A stretch of DNA of 64,000 bases from Kordia periserrulae (lineage in GTDB: Bacteria; Bacteroidota; Bacteroidia; Flavobacteriales; Flavobacteriaceae). The DNA is taken from assembly GCF_003054265.1 (NCBI RefSeq), contig NZ_QBKT01000005.1, positions 310,001-374,000 on the forward strand, written 5' to 3'. The notes under the pieces are model-generated. The model was not told the DNA's origin, did no database searches, and saw only the letters and a program-made list of their open reading frames with translations. The position numbers were made by a program, and so were the translations under genes. Of the stretch, positions 19,907 to 28,662 are shown in pieces (position 1 is the stretch's first letter; each line of letters begins with the position of its first letter).

Positions 19907-20545
19907 TTACGCTGCTCTTCGTTCTAAAAGGACATACATCAATCCGCCATAAATGATGTGAAACACTCCAAAACCGATTGCCCAAAAATACAAACCATAT
20001 CCGATATACTGTGTAGCAATCAACCCAAGAATGATATTGGCATAGCCTAAATACTTTACATGTCCAAACGTATATTTACTGGCATTGACACATGCCAGAC
20101 CGTAAAAAACAAGCGTGGTTGGCGCTACGAGTCCCACAATTCCTTGCTGTAATAAAATCAATGTGAAAATTCCGCCAGTTGCCAGAGGAATTAAAAAATT
20201 GATAAGCAAGTTGATAGCAGTTTTATCAAAAATTCGTTCTCCGTTTTTGCGCGCTTTTCGTTGAGTTAACATAATTCCTGTTACAACGGCCAATATCAAA
20301 ACTATTGCAGCAATCGTCATCAATTTAAACGTAATTGTTTCTGTCAATACAGATGTATCTCCAGTGTAAGAAGCGTTACGAGTTTCATAAGCGATGCTCA
20401 ATTCTCTTCGGGCAAACCATGCGCCAACTAAGGCATACATTCCTGCCATGATGCCCGAAAGTCCACTCAATGAAATAAATCGGGAGGATTTGTTCATGAG
20501 ATGCTTAATCTCTTTAATGTCTTTTAGATAGTCTGATGATGTCAT
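19907..20545 (-). CDS. Multi-pass membrane protein, first gene of the regulator operon
   Basis: 212 residues with a short cytoplasmic start (MTSSDYLKDIKEIKHLMNKS) and about six hydrophobic segments. No enzymatic motif is seen. The start at 20545 is preferred because the palindrome shared with creD lies just upstream of it; the longer frame to 20596 would run through that site. The gene ends two bases before the GTG of the winged-helix regulator. A role in sensing, or in controlling the regulator at the membrane, is inferred from this pairing only. Confidence 0.75.
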   Translation of the reverse strand: MTSSDYLKDIKEIKHLMNKSSRFISLSGLSGIMAGMYALVGAWFARRELSIAYETRNASYTGDTSVLTETITFKLMTIAAIVLILAVVTGIMLTQRKARKNGERIFDKTAINLLINFLIPLATGGIFTLILLQQGIVGLVAPTTLVFYGLACVNASKYTFGHVKYLGYANIILGLIATQYIGYGLYFWAIGFGVFHIIYGGLMYVLLERRAA

Positions 20546-20550
20546 ATTAA

Positions 20551-20572
20551 AAGTACTTTGAAATGCAAAGTA
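20551..20572. promoter_or_regulatory. Palindromic operator candidate upstream of the regulator operon
   Basis: TACTTTGAAATGCAAAGTA matches the creD-proximal palindrome at 17 of 19 positions and keeps the same flanking AAAG and AAA. It lies 7 bases upstream of the chosen start at 20545. Confidence 0.62.
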
Positions 20573-20794
20573 AAATAAAAAAGTTGAATTGTACAACTAA
20601 AAAATTACATCAAAATGAAAAAAAGAAAAGTAGTGCTGGTCATTTGGAATGTAAATCAGAGAAAAATTCAGATTTTTTCTGATACATAAACAACGTTTTT
20701 TCTTAAATAAAAATGCAATGCGTATTTAATTTTCTCAAAATGAGCACTATTTCAAATCATTTCCATAAATTTAGAATCTTAACCTAAAATTGAT

Positions 20795-22093
20795 TTGTTG
20801 AAAAGAGTTTTAAAATATCTCAAAGATATTGGGCGACTTGAACGTTTTGAAATAAATAACAGTAGCATCACTTTTTTACTTGCAGGACCGAGTACCTACA
20901 TTTATGTAATGTTTATGTTACACTACAACCCCGATTTAATTATTCCGTATCGTGGCGAAATTGTATTTTCGTTATGGTTTGTTTTTGTTGGAATTCTTCC
21001 GTATTTTAAAAATACCTTTCTCGATGAAATTTACGGCTGGATTAGCTTTGCTAGTCTAATGATTTTTCAATATTATCTTACGTATACTACAGCGTTGAAC
21101 GACTTTTCACTGGATTATCTTCTCGTAACGTATGTGTTTATTTTTGGAGCTGTGTTATTGTTGAGCAATCGTTTGTTGGTCGTTATTTTTAGTGCATTTC
21201 AGTTGATTCATTTGGCGTATCGTGTATATTATTCTGATTTGGATAGCATGTCCGAAAGTGCCATTTTAGTCTCCATGAGTACCATTTTTATCTTTTCTTT
21301 TTTGGTGATGAATGGATTGATTCGCTATCGAAAAAATTTAGAAGCGATTAATGTAGAATTGGAAAAGCGCATTCAGCAACGTACGGAAGATTTACAAACT
21401 CGTGCAAAAGAATTACTCCGAAAAAATAAAGATTTAGAAGAGTTTGCCTATGTAGTTTCACACGATTTAAAACGTCCGTTGCGCAATATTTATACCTTAA
21501 CAGAATGGCTCACAGACGATACGGAGTACCAATTTAACCAAGAAACCAATCAAAGTTTGCAATTGATAAAAGAACAAGTAACGCAAATGGATTTATTGGT
21601 TGAAGGTATTTTGAATTATTCGCTGCAAATGGACAAAGAACGCAATGTGACTACTATTGACTCTCAAGAGTTGGTGAACAGAATTGCTACGGTAAACGCC
21701 AGCGATATGGTAAAAATTCACGTAGATGATACATTGCCAAAAGTGGTTTTTAACGAATCGCAACTGCTACAAGTATTTCAAAACCTGATACAAAATGCCA
21801 TCAAACACAACGACAAAGAATTGGCGGAAATTCATGTGAACTATCAGCAAACAGCTGCTGGACATCAGTTTTCTATTCAAGACAATGGTCCGGGAATTGC
21901 AAAAAAATATCACAAGAAAATCTTTGAACTGTTCCAAAAACTAGAAGTCAAATCGGAAGTTGATTCTATCGGAATTGGATTGGCATTGGTGAAAAAAATC
22001 ATAGAACGGAATGGAGGAAGTATTGCTGTAGAAAGTGAATTAGGCGTTGGAACTTCTTTTATATTTACCATTCCAACGGAAGTCAAATCCTGA
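20795..22093 (+). CDS. Membrane sensor histidine kinase (paralogue 1)
   Basis: About 432 residues. The first 180 residues contain about six hydrophobic segments with no known ligand-binding signature. A short coiled coil (about 180-210) follows, then the HisKA H-box FAYVVSHDLKRPLRNIYTL with the phospho-accepting His near residue 222. The HATPase domain has NLIQNAIKHN, DNGPGIA and GIGLALVKKI. There is no receiver domain and no response regulator next to it. The start is a TTG at 20795 or 20798: alignment with the next gene puts the N-terminus here and no ATG is available nearby. It is 27 bases upstream of a close paralogue. Confidence 0.88.
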   Translation: MLKRVLKYLKDIGRLERFEINNSSITFLLAGPSTYIYVMFMLHYNPDLIIPYRGEIVFSLWFVFVGILPYFKNTFLDEIYGWISFASLMIFQYYLTYTTALNDFSLDYLLVTYVFIFGAVLLLSNRLLVVIFSAFQLIHLAYRVYYSDLDSMSESAILVSMSTIFIFSFLVMNGLIRYRKNLEAINVELEKRIQQRTEDLQTRAKELLRKNKDLEEFAYVVSHDLKRPLRNIYTLTEWLTDDTEYQFNQETNQSLQLIKEQVTQMDLLVEGILNYSLQMDKERNVTTIDSQELVNRIATVNASDMVKIHVDDTLPKVVFNESQLLQVFQNLIQNAIKHNDKELAEIHVNYQQTAAGHQFSIQDNGPGIAKKYHKKIFELFQKLEVKSEVDSIGIGLALVKKIIERNGGSIAVESELGVGTSFIFTIPTEVKS

Positions 22094-22120
22094 TTTTTAC
22101 CAGTAGCGGCATTCATAATC

Positions 22121-23401
22121 ATGACAAAAAATGTACTCCAAAATATAGGTTCTTTAAAACCGTTTGAAATACGCAATAGCTACATTACGCTAATTTTGGG
22201 CGCGCCGAGTACATACATCTATCTGGAAATCATAAAACATTACAATCCAGATATCATACTGCCTTTTTATGGAAATATTGTATTTGCCTTGATTTTCTTG
22301 CTTATCGGAATTTCAGCAAACTTTCGGGTGAAATTTATTTTGCAAAATTATGGTTGGCTGGTATTTGGTTCTACAATGGCTTTTCAGCATTACCTCACGT
22401 ATGCTACGCATTTGAATAATTTTTCGTTAGATATTTTATTGGTGAATTATGTATTTGTTTTTGGCTCGGTATTGTTGTTGAGTAATCGAATTTTAGTATT
22501 GATTTACAGTTTTACAGAAGCCATTCACTTAGCGTACGTAGTATATATTTCTGATTTAGATGCCATGAGAGAAAGCGCCATATTGCTCTCTACGATGGCA
22601 ATTTTTATCTGTGCTTTTTGGATGATGAACGGATTTATTCGCTATCAACGGAAAATGGAATTGCTGAATTCAACGCTGGAAGATACTGTACAACAACATA
22701 CGTTAGATTTGGAGATTCGCGCCAAAGAACTGCTAGAAAAGAACAAAGACTTGGAAGAGTTTGCCTATGTCGTTTCTCACGATTTAAAACGTCCGTTGCG
22801 AAATATTTACACCTTAACCGATTGGCTTTCCGAAGATGACGACGAGCAAATAAACGCAGAAGCCATCAAAAGTTTGCAACAAATAAAGGGACAAGTCGCA
22901 CAAATGGATTTGCTGGTAGAAGGTATCTTAAATTATTCATTACAAGCAGAACCTGAGCAATCGGTAAAGGAAGTCAATTTACACACTACCGTAAAGCGCA
23001 TTGTAGATAGCTTGGCTGGCGAAAATGTCTCAGTTTCATTAGAAAAAAAGTTACCACGCGTTTTGTACAACGAATCGCAAATACAGCAAATATTTTTCAA
23101 CTTACTGCAAAATGCCATCAAACATAACGATAAAGAACACATAGAAATTTCAATCGATTATGAAGTCAATAAACTTCAATACAAATTCTTTATCAAAGAC
23201 AACGGTCCTGGAATTGCAGAAAAATATCATGGAAAAATATTTGAGCTTTTTCAAAAATTACAAACAGACGTACAAGAAGAAGCTATCGGAATTGGATTGG
23301 CGTTGGTAAAAAAAATTGTAGAACGCAACGACGGGAAAATTTATGTAAAAAGCACCGAAGGAAATGGCGCTACTTTTATATTTACGATTCCGAAAAAATA
23401 A
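22121..23401 (+). CDS. Membrane sensor histidine kinase (paralogue 2)
   Basis: 426 residues with the same layout as the preceding gene: a multi-helix N-terminal membrane sensor (GAPSTYIYLEI, VFVFGSVLLLSNR), a coiled coil, the H-box EFAYVVSHDLKRPLRNIYTL near residue 219, then NLLQNAIKHN, DNGPGIAEKYHGKIFELFQK and GIGLALVKKIVERN. The kinase halves are nearly identical in DNA and protein, whereas the membrane halves differ more. This is a tandem duplication whose input domains have diverged. No response regulator gene is in the window, so output must act on a distant partner. Confidence 0.9.
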   Translation: MTKNVLQNIGSLKPFEIRNSYITLILGAPSTYIYLEIIKHYNPDIILPFYGNIVFALIFLLIGISANFRVKFILQNYGWLVFGSTMAFQHYLTYATHLNNFSLDILLVNYVFVFGSVLLLSNRILVLIYSFTEAIHLAYVVYISDLDAMRESAILLSTMAIFICAFWMMNGFIRYQRKMELLNSTLEDTVQQHTLDLEIRAKELLEKNKDLEEFAYVVSHDLKRPLRNIYTLTDWLSEDDDEQINAEAIKSLQQIKGQVAQMDLLVEGILNYSLQAEPEQSVKEVNLHTTVKRIVDSLAGENVSVSLEKKLPRVLYNESQIQQIFFNLLQNAIKHNDKEHIEISIDYEVNKLQYKFFIKDNGPGIAEKYHGKIFELFQKLQTDVQEEAIGIGLALVKKIVERNDGKIYVKSTEGNGATFIFTIPKK

Positions 23402-23468
23402 ATTGTATCAACCGTATGTATCGCAGAATTAATTGTGATAAAGTAATGTCGTTATGACATAAAATTCA

Positions 23469-23476
23469 TACTTTTG
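23469..23476 (+). promoter_or_regulatory. -7 promoter element before TPR-AraC gene 1
   Basis: TACTTTTG matches the flavobacterial TAnnTTTG box, 35 bases before the ATG at 23511. A weak TTA replaces the expected TTG upstream. Confidence 0.4.
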
Positions 23477-23510
23477 AGTATTCCCTGTAATTCCTATCAC
23501 AAAAAAAAAA

Positions 23511-25280
23511 ATGAGCTTACTATTTCGTTTCAAACATTGGAGTATTCTTACAATTTGCATGCTTTTCTATTTTTTTATAAGCAGTGCTGTTGCTCAAAAT
23601 CAAACTTCAAAAGTTGATGAAATTACTGCTTTTAAAACGGCATTGCAACAACTTTCTTTTAACGATGTGGTAGAAGAATATTACAAGTACAGAGTTGTAG
23701 ATTCTACAAAAGCAGCAACCGTTATAGCGTATTTACGAACGAATTTTATCAATTCTGATGATGAAAACGAAGTCGCAGAAACCTATATCACCATGGCAAG
23801 CTGGCAGAAGAAAAATGATAGTTTGCAATCATCACTCACAAGCTTAAACATCGCAATTGAGAAGTTACAATCGTTGGATAACAAACCTTTATTATTTGAA
23901 GCACACAACAAAAAAGGAGTCTATTTATTCGAAAATGGCGAGAACGAAGTAGCACTAGAAAATTTCTTAACCGCATTTCAAATTGCCAGAGAAACAAACA
24001 ATATCAAAGATGAACTGAGTGCGTCCAACAATATCATTCTTATTAAAATTCAAGCGTATGATAATTTGGGAGCCATCGATTTATATCTTGAAAATTTAAA
24101 GCGTATCAAAGCTTCAGGCGATGTAGCTTTGGAAAATAAAAAATTCCCCATATATCTCGGATTGACCAAAGCGTATATCAATTTGGAAAAATACCAAGAA
24201 GCCAGTCAATACGCGCATGAAGGTTTTGAGTTGAGCAAGCAAAAAAATATAGTGGCATATCAAGCGTATTTCACAACATTTTTAGGGGAAATAGCTTCTA
24301 ATAATGGAAACTATACTGAAGCCAGTGCGTCGTTTAAAAGGGCAAAAGAATTGATAGATGAAGCGGGCGGAGACAAAGTGTTGGACATTTTTTTGAAATT
24401 GTACTTAGGAAAAAATTTTGCAGCACAAAACAAACACCAAGAAGCTATAAAAGTATTTTTGGAAGGAGAACAATTACTACAAAAAAATGAAGTCGATTTT
24501 CTAAGCATTCAAGAGTTGTATGTGGGTTTGGCTAAATCGTATTTAGCATTAGAAAACATTGAGCAAAGTTCAAAATACTTTGAAAAAGCATACGAAATTG
24601 ACGTAAAAAATGACAAAACACGCGCGGTCATCAATTCGAGGATTATGCAAGATGAACTCGGTAAGTTGAAGGAGCAAATTACAGATTTAAGAACACGGTC
24701 GCAACAAACAAAATATTATTACGCTTTCGGCATCGGATTGCTTATTTTGGTGATTATTGGCTTGATAATGTATTACAAAAAACAACAACGCAACAACAAA
24801 AAGTTGTTTCAAAAGCTAATGTTAGCTTTGGAAGACAAACGTTTGCAGGAAAAAAATGCTGTGAACACAACTATAGAAGACATAGCAAAAAGTTCTGTTG
24901 GTGATGCATCAAAAGCTCCTGAAATAGACGAAACTACTGCTGAAATTCTTCAAAAGTTAGAAGAATTTGAAGCCAATGAAATGTTTTTAAGCAATGAAAG
25001 CACGTTGGTAGAAGTGGCGAAAAAATTACAAACCAACACCACCTACCTTTCCAAGGTCATCAATACGTACAAAGAAAAATCGTTCACAGCATATCTAACC
25101 GATTTACGGGTTGATTATGCCATTGAGCGTTTATCGAAAGATCGAAAATTTCGTTCATATACCATTGGTGCTATCGCACAAGAAATTGGTTTCAAACGCT
25201 CGGAATCTTTCTCTAAAGCCTTTAAAATAAAGACAGGTTTGTATCCGTCATACTTTATAAAAGAGCTTGAAAAACAATAG
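23511..25280 (+). CDS. TPR sensor with one membrane segment and C-terminal AraC-type DNA-binding domain (copy 1)
   Basis: 589 residues. An N-terminal hydrophobic signal segment ends in AVAQNQ. TPR-like helical repeats fill about residues 60-390 (ASFKRAKELIDEAGG, SSKYFEKAYEID). A single membrane helix lies near 403-424 (FGIGLLILVIIGLIMYY). A coiled cytoplasmic linker leads to an AraC HTH at about 485-589 (FLSNESTLVEVAKKLQTNTT, then FRSYTIGAIAQEIGFKRSES). The TPR part would lie outside the inner membrane and the HTH inside, giving a one-protein signal path from periplasm to DNA. A Cys-rich peptide gene follows 112 bases later, and the whole unit is repeated next door. Confidence 0.87.
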   Translation: MSLLFRFKHWSILTICMLFYFFISSAVAQNQTSKVDEITAFKTALQQLSFNDVVEEYYKYRVVDSTKAATVIAYLRTNFINSDDENEVAETYITMASWQKKNDSLQSSLTSLNIAIEKLQSLDNKPLLFEAHNKKGVYLFENGENEVALENFLTAFQIARETNNIKDELSASNNIILIKIQAYDNLGAIDLYLENLKRIKASGDVALENKKFPIYLGLTKAYINLEKYQEASQYAHEGFELSKQKNIVAYQAYFTTFLGEIASNNGNYTEASASFKRAKELIDEAGGDKVLDIFLKLYLGKNFAAQNKHQEAIKVFLEGEQLLQKNEVDFLSIQELYVGLAKSYLALENIEQSSKYFEKAYEIDVKNDKTRAVINSRIMQDELGKLKEQITDLRTRSQQTKYYYAFGIGLLILVIIGLIMYYKKQQRNNKKLFQKLMLALEDKRLQEKNAVNTTIEDIAKSSVGDASKAPEIDETTAEILQKLEEFEANEMFLSNESTLVEVAKKLQTNTTYLSKVINTYKEKSFTAYLTDLRVDYAIERLSKDRKFRSYTIGAIAQEIGFKRSESFSKAFKIKTGLYPSYFIKELEKQ

Positions 25281-25392
25281 GTTATGATGTGTATTGCTCG
25301 CTTTTTATAAATTACGACTAGTATTATGAAAGGTAGCGCTCATTTTCTCGTTATCTTACAAACGACTACAATTTCGAAATACTACAAACGAT

Positions 25393-25596
25393 ATGAAAAA
25401 AGAAAGAAAATTACAGTTAACCTTAAAAAAGGTAAGCATCTCAAAATTACAAACTGTTATTGGAAAAGGTCTCGTTACGTCTATTGATCTTCCTTGTGCT
25501 GTATCTGAAAACTGTATTGTCAGTGTAATTTGTTCAGATCCAAATGCGGATTGTAAAACTTTTTTAACAGTATCAGACAGTCAAGAACGATGTTAA
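25393..25596 (+). CDS. Small Cys-rich peptide with RiPP/lanthipeptide-like leader (copy 1)
   Basis: 67 residues. The N-terminal half is basic and amphipathic (KLQLTLKKVSISKLQ), like leaders of the class I lanthipeptide precursors annotated in related Bacteroidota. Conserved GKxLV and a hydrophobic I-x-P segment follow, shared with the second peptide. The core region contains Cys at 35, 41, 47, 54 and 67 plus many Ser and Thr, and ends in ERC. No double-Gly cut site is evident, unlike the peptides at 53.4-54.4 kb. No modification or export enzyme is near. It follows a TPR-AraC regulator and is closed by a strong terminator. Whether it is modified, secreted or a signal is unknown. Confidence 0.75.
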   Translation: MKKERKLQLTLKKVSISKLQTVIGKGLVTSIDLPCAVSENCIVSVICSDPNADCKTFLTVSDSQERC

Positions 25597-25649
25597 TTTA
25601 AGCGGATGCACAAAATTTGAAGAAAACGAATTGAATTCCTTAAAAACGA

Positions 25650-25681
25650 AAACTCCTAAGAACATTCTTAGGAGTTTTTTT
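25650..25681 (+). terminator. Terminator after peptide gene 1
   Basis: AACTCCTAAGAA and TTCTTAGGAGTT form a 12-bp perfect stem with a two-base loop and a run of T. It closes the first regulator-peptide unit. Confidence 0.88.
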
Positions 25682-25839
25682 AGTGTAAAGAATTTTGTGA
25701 TTTTTTTAGTGTACTAGTGAATTCTTATTCAATTCATTCTTAGCTTTTTCCAATGCAACAGGCATATCGCTATGGCAATTGCGAATGTAGTTTTACCAAA
25801 ATTGCGCTAAAAAACATACATAAATTACGGGAAAACCGT

Positions 25840-25847
25840 TATTTTTG
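25840..25847 (+). promoter_or_regulatory. -7 promoter element before TPR-AraC gene 2
   Basis: TATTTTTG fits TAnnTTTG. Transcription would start near 25853, which supports the ATG at 25887 over a TTG at 25845. No clear TTG box is seen upstream. Confidence 0.42.
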
Positions 25848-25886
25848 AACAATTACCTACCGCAACATATAAAACTGTATTCCTGT

Positions 25887-27692
25887 ATGCCTCAAACAAA
25901 ACGTATTACGCTTTTATTAGTATTATTTTGTGCAATACTAGGACACAAATCTTTTTCCAGAACAATAATTCAAGATAGTATTGCGCAATTTGATAAAGTT
26001 GCATTTCAGGATTCTTTGCGTGTGTTGGCGCCAAAGGAGTTTGTGAGATTGTTTACAATACAATATATAGAGGATAAAAATAAAGCTAGTGCAAGTCTAG
26101 AATACGTTATGAATGATATGCTCAATTCTAACGAACTTGAAATGCAGTTTTGGGGATATATTTCGTTAGCTAAATGGGAAAATTACAACACAAACTTCAA
26201 CGAGTCTTTGGATTATGTTTTAAAAGCAACTCAAACAGCAAAGAGCATAAACTCTTTAGATTTGTTATTACGAACACATATTTATCAAGGGGATTTCTAC
26301 TATGATGCTGGAAAATACAAGAAATCAATGGAAGCCTATTTAAAGGCAATGAGATATGCAAAAGAAACAAATCATGTAGGTCGGCAATTGGCTATTTCAA
26401 AAAATATAGCCTTATTGAAACTAGAAGTAGGCGATGCAAAAGGATCTGCAGATTTATTAGAAGGAACTCTTAAAATTCTAGAAGCGCAAAATTCACCAAA
26501 ACTAAATAGATTAGAGGTAAGTATTTATATTGCGTTAACAAAATCCTATTTGCGATTGGGAGATTATGAGAAGTCTAAATACTACGGTACAAAGGGCTTG
26601 CAACTCAGCAATAAATATGGAGACGAAGATGCTAAAGCATATTTGTATAATTTTTTAGGAGAAACGAATATAGCTGTTGAGAAACTTCAAGAAGCGATGT
26701 TGTACTTAGACAAAGCACTAAACTATGCGAAAGAGATAGAAACTTCTAAATCTCAAATTCCTTTTATAAACCTAAATAGGGCAAAAGCTTTTTTTTACAA
26801 AAAAGACTATACAACGGCTATCCAAATTTTAGAAGCTATAGAAACGCATCAAAAACGTAAAAAAATAAGTTTTTTTAGTTTAGAAGATATGTATGAGTTT
26901 TTAGGAAAATCATATAAAGCCCTTGGGAATACTGAGAAAAGCCTTTTTTATTTTGAAAAAACAAATGAAGTATATACTGAAAATGATAAAAAGCAAAATG
27001 AAATAGGTCTTGAAATTATTAAAAAGTATGATTTACAGTCGTTGAAAGAAGAACTAAATCAGGCAGAACAAAAAACAGTAAAAACTAGAATCGTTTTATA
27101 TGTTAGTATTTTTTTAGCGATTTTGGTTGTGATTGGTTTGGTATTATTCTATAAAAATCGCGAAAAGCGTAATCAACAAAAATTTGAATCCCTTTTACAT
27201 TCGTTGGAAATAGAAAAAGAAAAAGCACTCTTGGCTAAAGAAGCAGCAATAAAGAAAGCTACAGAAGAAAAAATAATGATTGAAAAAGTTGTTCCTGATG
27301 AAACAACGGATAAAGAAGTTGAAATCATTGACGAAACAAAAGCCAAACTTTTAAAGAAACTCCAAAACTTTGAAGATAAAGAACTGTATTTAAGCAAAAA
27401 CAGCAGCTTAAACGATGTAGCCAAAAAGTTAAAAACCAATACTTCGTATTTATCAAAATTGGTCAATGCGCATAAGGGGAAGTCCTTTACAGCATACATT
27501 ACCGATTTACGGGTTAATTATGCCATTAGACGTTTAAAAGAAGATAAAAAATTCCGTTCCTATACCATAGATTCCATTGCCAGAGACATCGGTTTCAATC
27601 GTTCAGAATCGTTTTCGAGAGCCTTTAAAAATAAAACAGGACTATATCCTTCATATTATATAAAAAGACTTGATAGTCAGAACATTGAGTAG
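25887..27692 (+). CDS. TPR sensor with one membrane segment and C-terminal AraC-type DNA-binding domain (copy 2)
   Basis: About 601 residues. The signal segment is ITLLLVLFCAILGHKSFS. TPR-like repeats follow (YDAGKYKKSMEAYLKAMRYA, LRLGDYEKSKYYGTKGLQL). A membrane helix lies near 402-420 (VSIFLAILVVIGLVLFY), then a Lys/Glu-rich coiled linker and an AraC HTH with SLNDVAKKLKTNTSYLSKL and FRSYTIDSIARDIGFNRSES. The HTH half is very similar to copy 1, including at DNA level, while the TPR part has diverged. The ATG at 25887 is preferred on promoter position. A second Cys-rich peptide gene follows 100 bases later, so regulator and peptide duplicated together. Confidence 0.86.
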   Translation: MPQTKRITLLLVLFCAILGHKSFSRTIIQDSIAQFDKVAFQDSLRVLAPKEFVRLFTIQYIEDKNKASASLEYVMNDMLNSNELEMQFWGYISLAKWENYNTNFNESLDYVLKATQTAKSINSLDLLLRTHIYQGDFYYDAGKYKKSMEAYLKAMRYAKETNHVGRQLAISKNIALLKLEVGDAKGSADLLEGTLKILEAQNSPKLNRLEVSIYIALTKSYLRLGDYEKSKYYGTKGLQLSNKYGDEDAKAYLYNFLGETNIAVEKLQEAMLYLDKALNYAKEIETSKSQIPFINLNRAKAFFYKKDYTTAIQILEAIETHQKRKKISFFSLEDMYEFLGKSYKALGNTEKSLFYFEKTNEVYTENDKKQNEIGLEIIKKYDLQSLKEELNQAEQKTVKTRIVLYVSIFLAILVVIGLVLFYKNREKRNQQKFESLLHSLEIEKEKALLAKEAAIKKATEEKIMIEKVVPDETTDKEVEIIDETKAKLLKKLQNFEDKELYLSKNSSLNDVAKKLKTNTSYLSKLVNAHKGKSFTAYITDLRVNYAIRRLKEDKKFRSYTIDSIARDIGFNRSESFSRAFKNKTGLYPSYYIKRLDSQNIE

Positions 27693-27757
27693 TGTTTTTT
27701 ATACTCGTGATTTATGAATTTCTAGATGTATTTTTTAAAAAAACTATGCTTCGCATT

Positions 27758-27765
27758 TATATTTG
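27758..27765 (+). promoter_or_regulatory. -7 promoter element before peptide gene 2
   Basis: TATATTTG fits TAnnTTTG and lies 28 bases before the peptide start, so the peptide probably has its own promoter, separate from the regulator gene. Confidence 0.42.
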
Positions 27766-27792
27766 AGCATAACTTATGAAACCAAATGATTT

Positions 27793-28086
27793 ATGAAGAA
27801 AAAACAGATTCTCTCTAAACTCCAATTGCAAAAAACGACTATTGTATCCTTTAAAGCCATGAAAACTATTATGGGAAAATCACTTGTAAATGTAGATACG
27901 ATTCCAATTTCAGTTGATGGCGTTACCTGTGTAACTTTAACGGATTGCCGAACACAAGATGGTCAGTATACCTGTATGTCTTGTACGGGTGATGAATGTA
28001 CACGCCCAACGACCAGAACTGGTGATTCTCATGATTGTGGAGCAAATGATACCAAAGAAAACTGTCTAGATACTAGACGCTGTTAA
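27793..28086 (+). CDS. Small Cys-rich peptide with RiPP/lanthipeptide-like leader (copy 2)
   Basis: 97 residues. The leader (ILSKLQLQKTTIVSFKAMKT) keeps the LxLxK pattern and the downstream GKxLV and I-x-P of copy 1. The C-terminal half is much longer and has eight Cys (46, 52, 61, 64, 69, 82, 91, 97), many Thr and Asp, a CxxC, and ends in RRC. Copy 1 ends in ERC, so a terminal Cys is conserved. It may be a lanthipeptide-like or disulfide-rich secreted product. No LanB, LanC, radical-SAM or peptide exporter gene is in the window. A terminator follows 30 bases later. Confidence 0.75.
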   Translation: MKKKQILSKLQLQKTTIVSFKAMKTIMGKSLVNVDTIPISVDGVTCVTLTDCRTQDGQYTCMSCTGDECTRPTTRTGDSHDCGANDTKENCLDTRRC

Positions 28087-28115
28087 CATTTGAAGAAAAC
28101 GATGTTAATTTGAGA

Positions 28116-28147
28116 AAGAGTTTACCTTGTGTAAGCTCTTTTTTTTT
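28116..28147 (+). terminator. Terminator after peptide gene 2
   Basis: AGAGTTTAC pairs with GTAAGCTCT (one G-U) around a short loop and is followed by a run of T. Confidence 0.78.
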
Positions 28148-28184
28148 GTGGAAAAAAATAAAATATGTTTTATCTTAGGAGTTC

Positions 28185-28532
28185 ATGAATCCCGCAGAAA
28201 ACTACATTCTACAACAACCAGAACCGTACAAATCTATTTTGCTCGAATTGCAAGTAATGATAGAACATTTGCTACCAACCGCAGAACTGAAGTATAAATA
28301 CAAAATTCCTTTTTACTATTACAAAGGCAAACCCTTTTGTTACTTCAACGCAAGTCATAAAAAGAAATTCGTAGATGTAGGTTTGGTCAAAGGTGGCGAA
28401 ATTACGGTGCATACATCACACTTAGTGACTAAAAACCGCAAGCAAATGGCATCACTGCGTTACAAAGATGTTAAACACATCAATCAGAAAATTTTCTTCG
28501 ATGTCATAAAAGAAGCCGCTAGTTTGTACTAA
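28185..28532 (+). CDS. DUF1801 (YdhG-like) protein
   Basis: 115 residues matching the small DUF1801 fold: LLPTAELKYKYKIPFYYYKG, then CYFNASHKKKFVDVGLVKGG. Proteins of this family are found alone in many bacteria. Some are linked to iron or frataxin-like roles, but no activity is firmly assigned. The length is normal. It stands alone after the peptide 2 terminator. Confidence 0.82.
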   Translation: MNPAENYILQQPEPYKSILLELQVMIEHLLPTAELKYKYKIPFYYYKGKPFCYFNASHKKKFVDVGLVKGGEITVHTSHLVTKNRKQMASLRYKDVKHINQKIFFDVIKEAASLY

Positions 28533-28662
28533 CGGCTGTATATGATAAGGTCTACATTTCGACTGCGCTCCATGTGACACGATTTTGTTGTCTAAAACGT
28601 CTAAAACGTCGAAAAATCTATAAATCTAACAAGTCTAAAGAGCGAAGCGAATCTAAGAAAGT

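Noticed and set aside
20795-28086. A complete two-component system plus RiPP biosynthesis cluster
   Set aside because: No response regulator, LanB/LanC, radical-SAM enzyme or peptide exporter could be found on either strand here.
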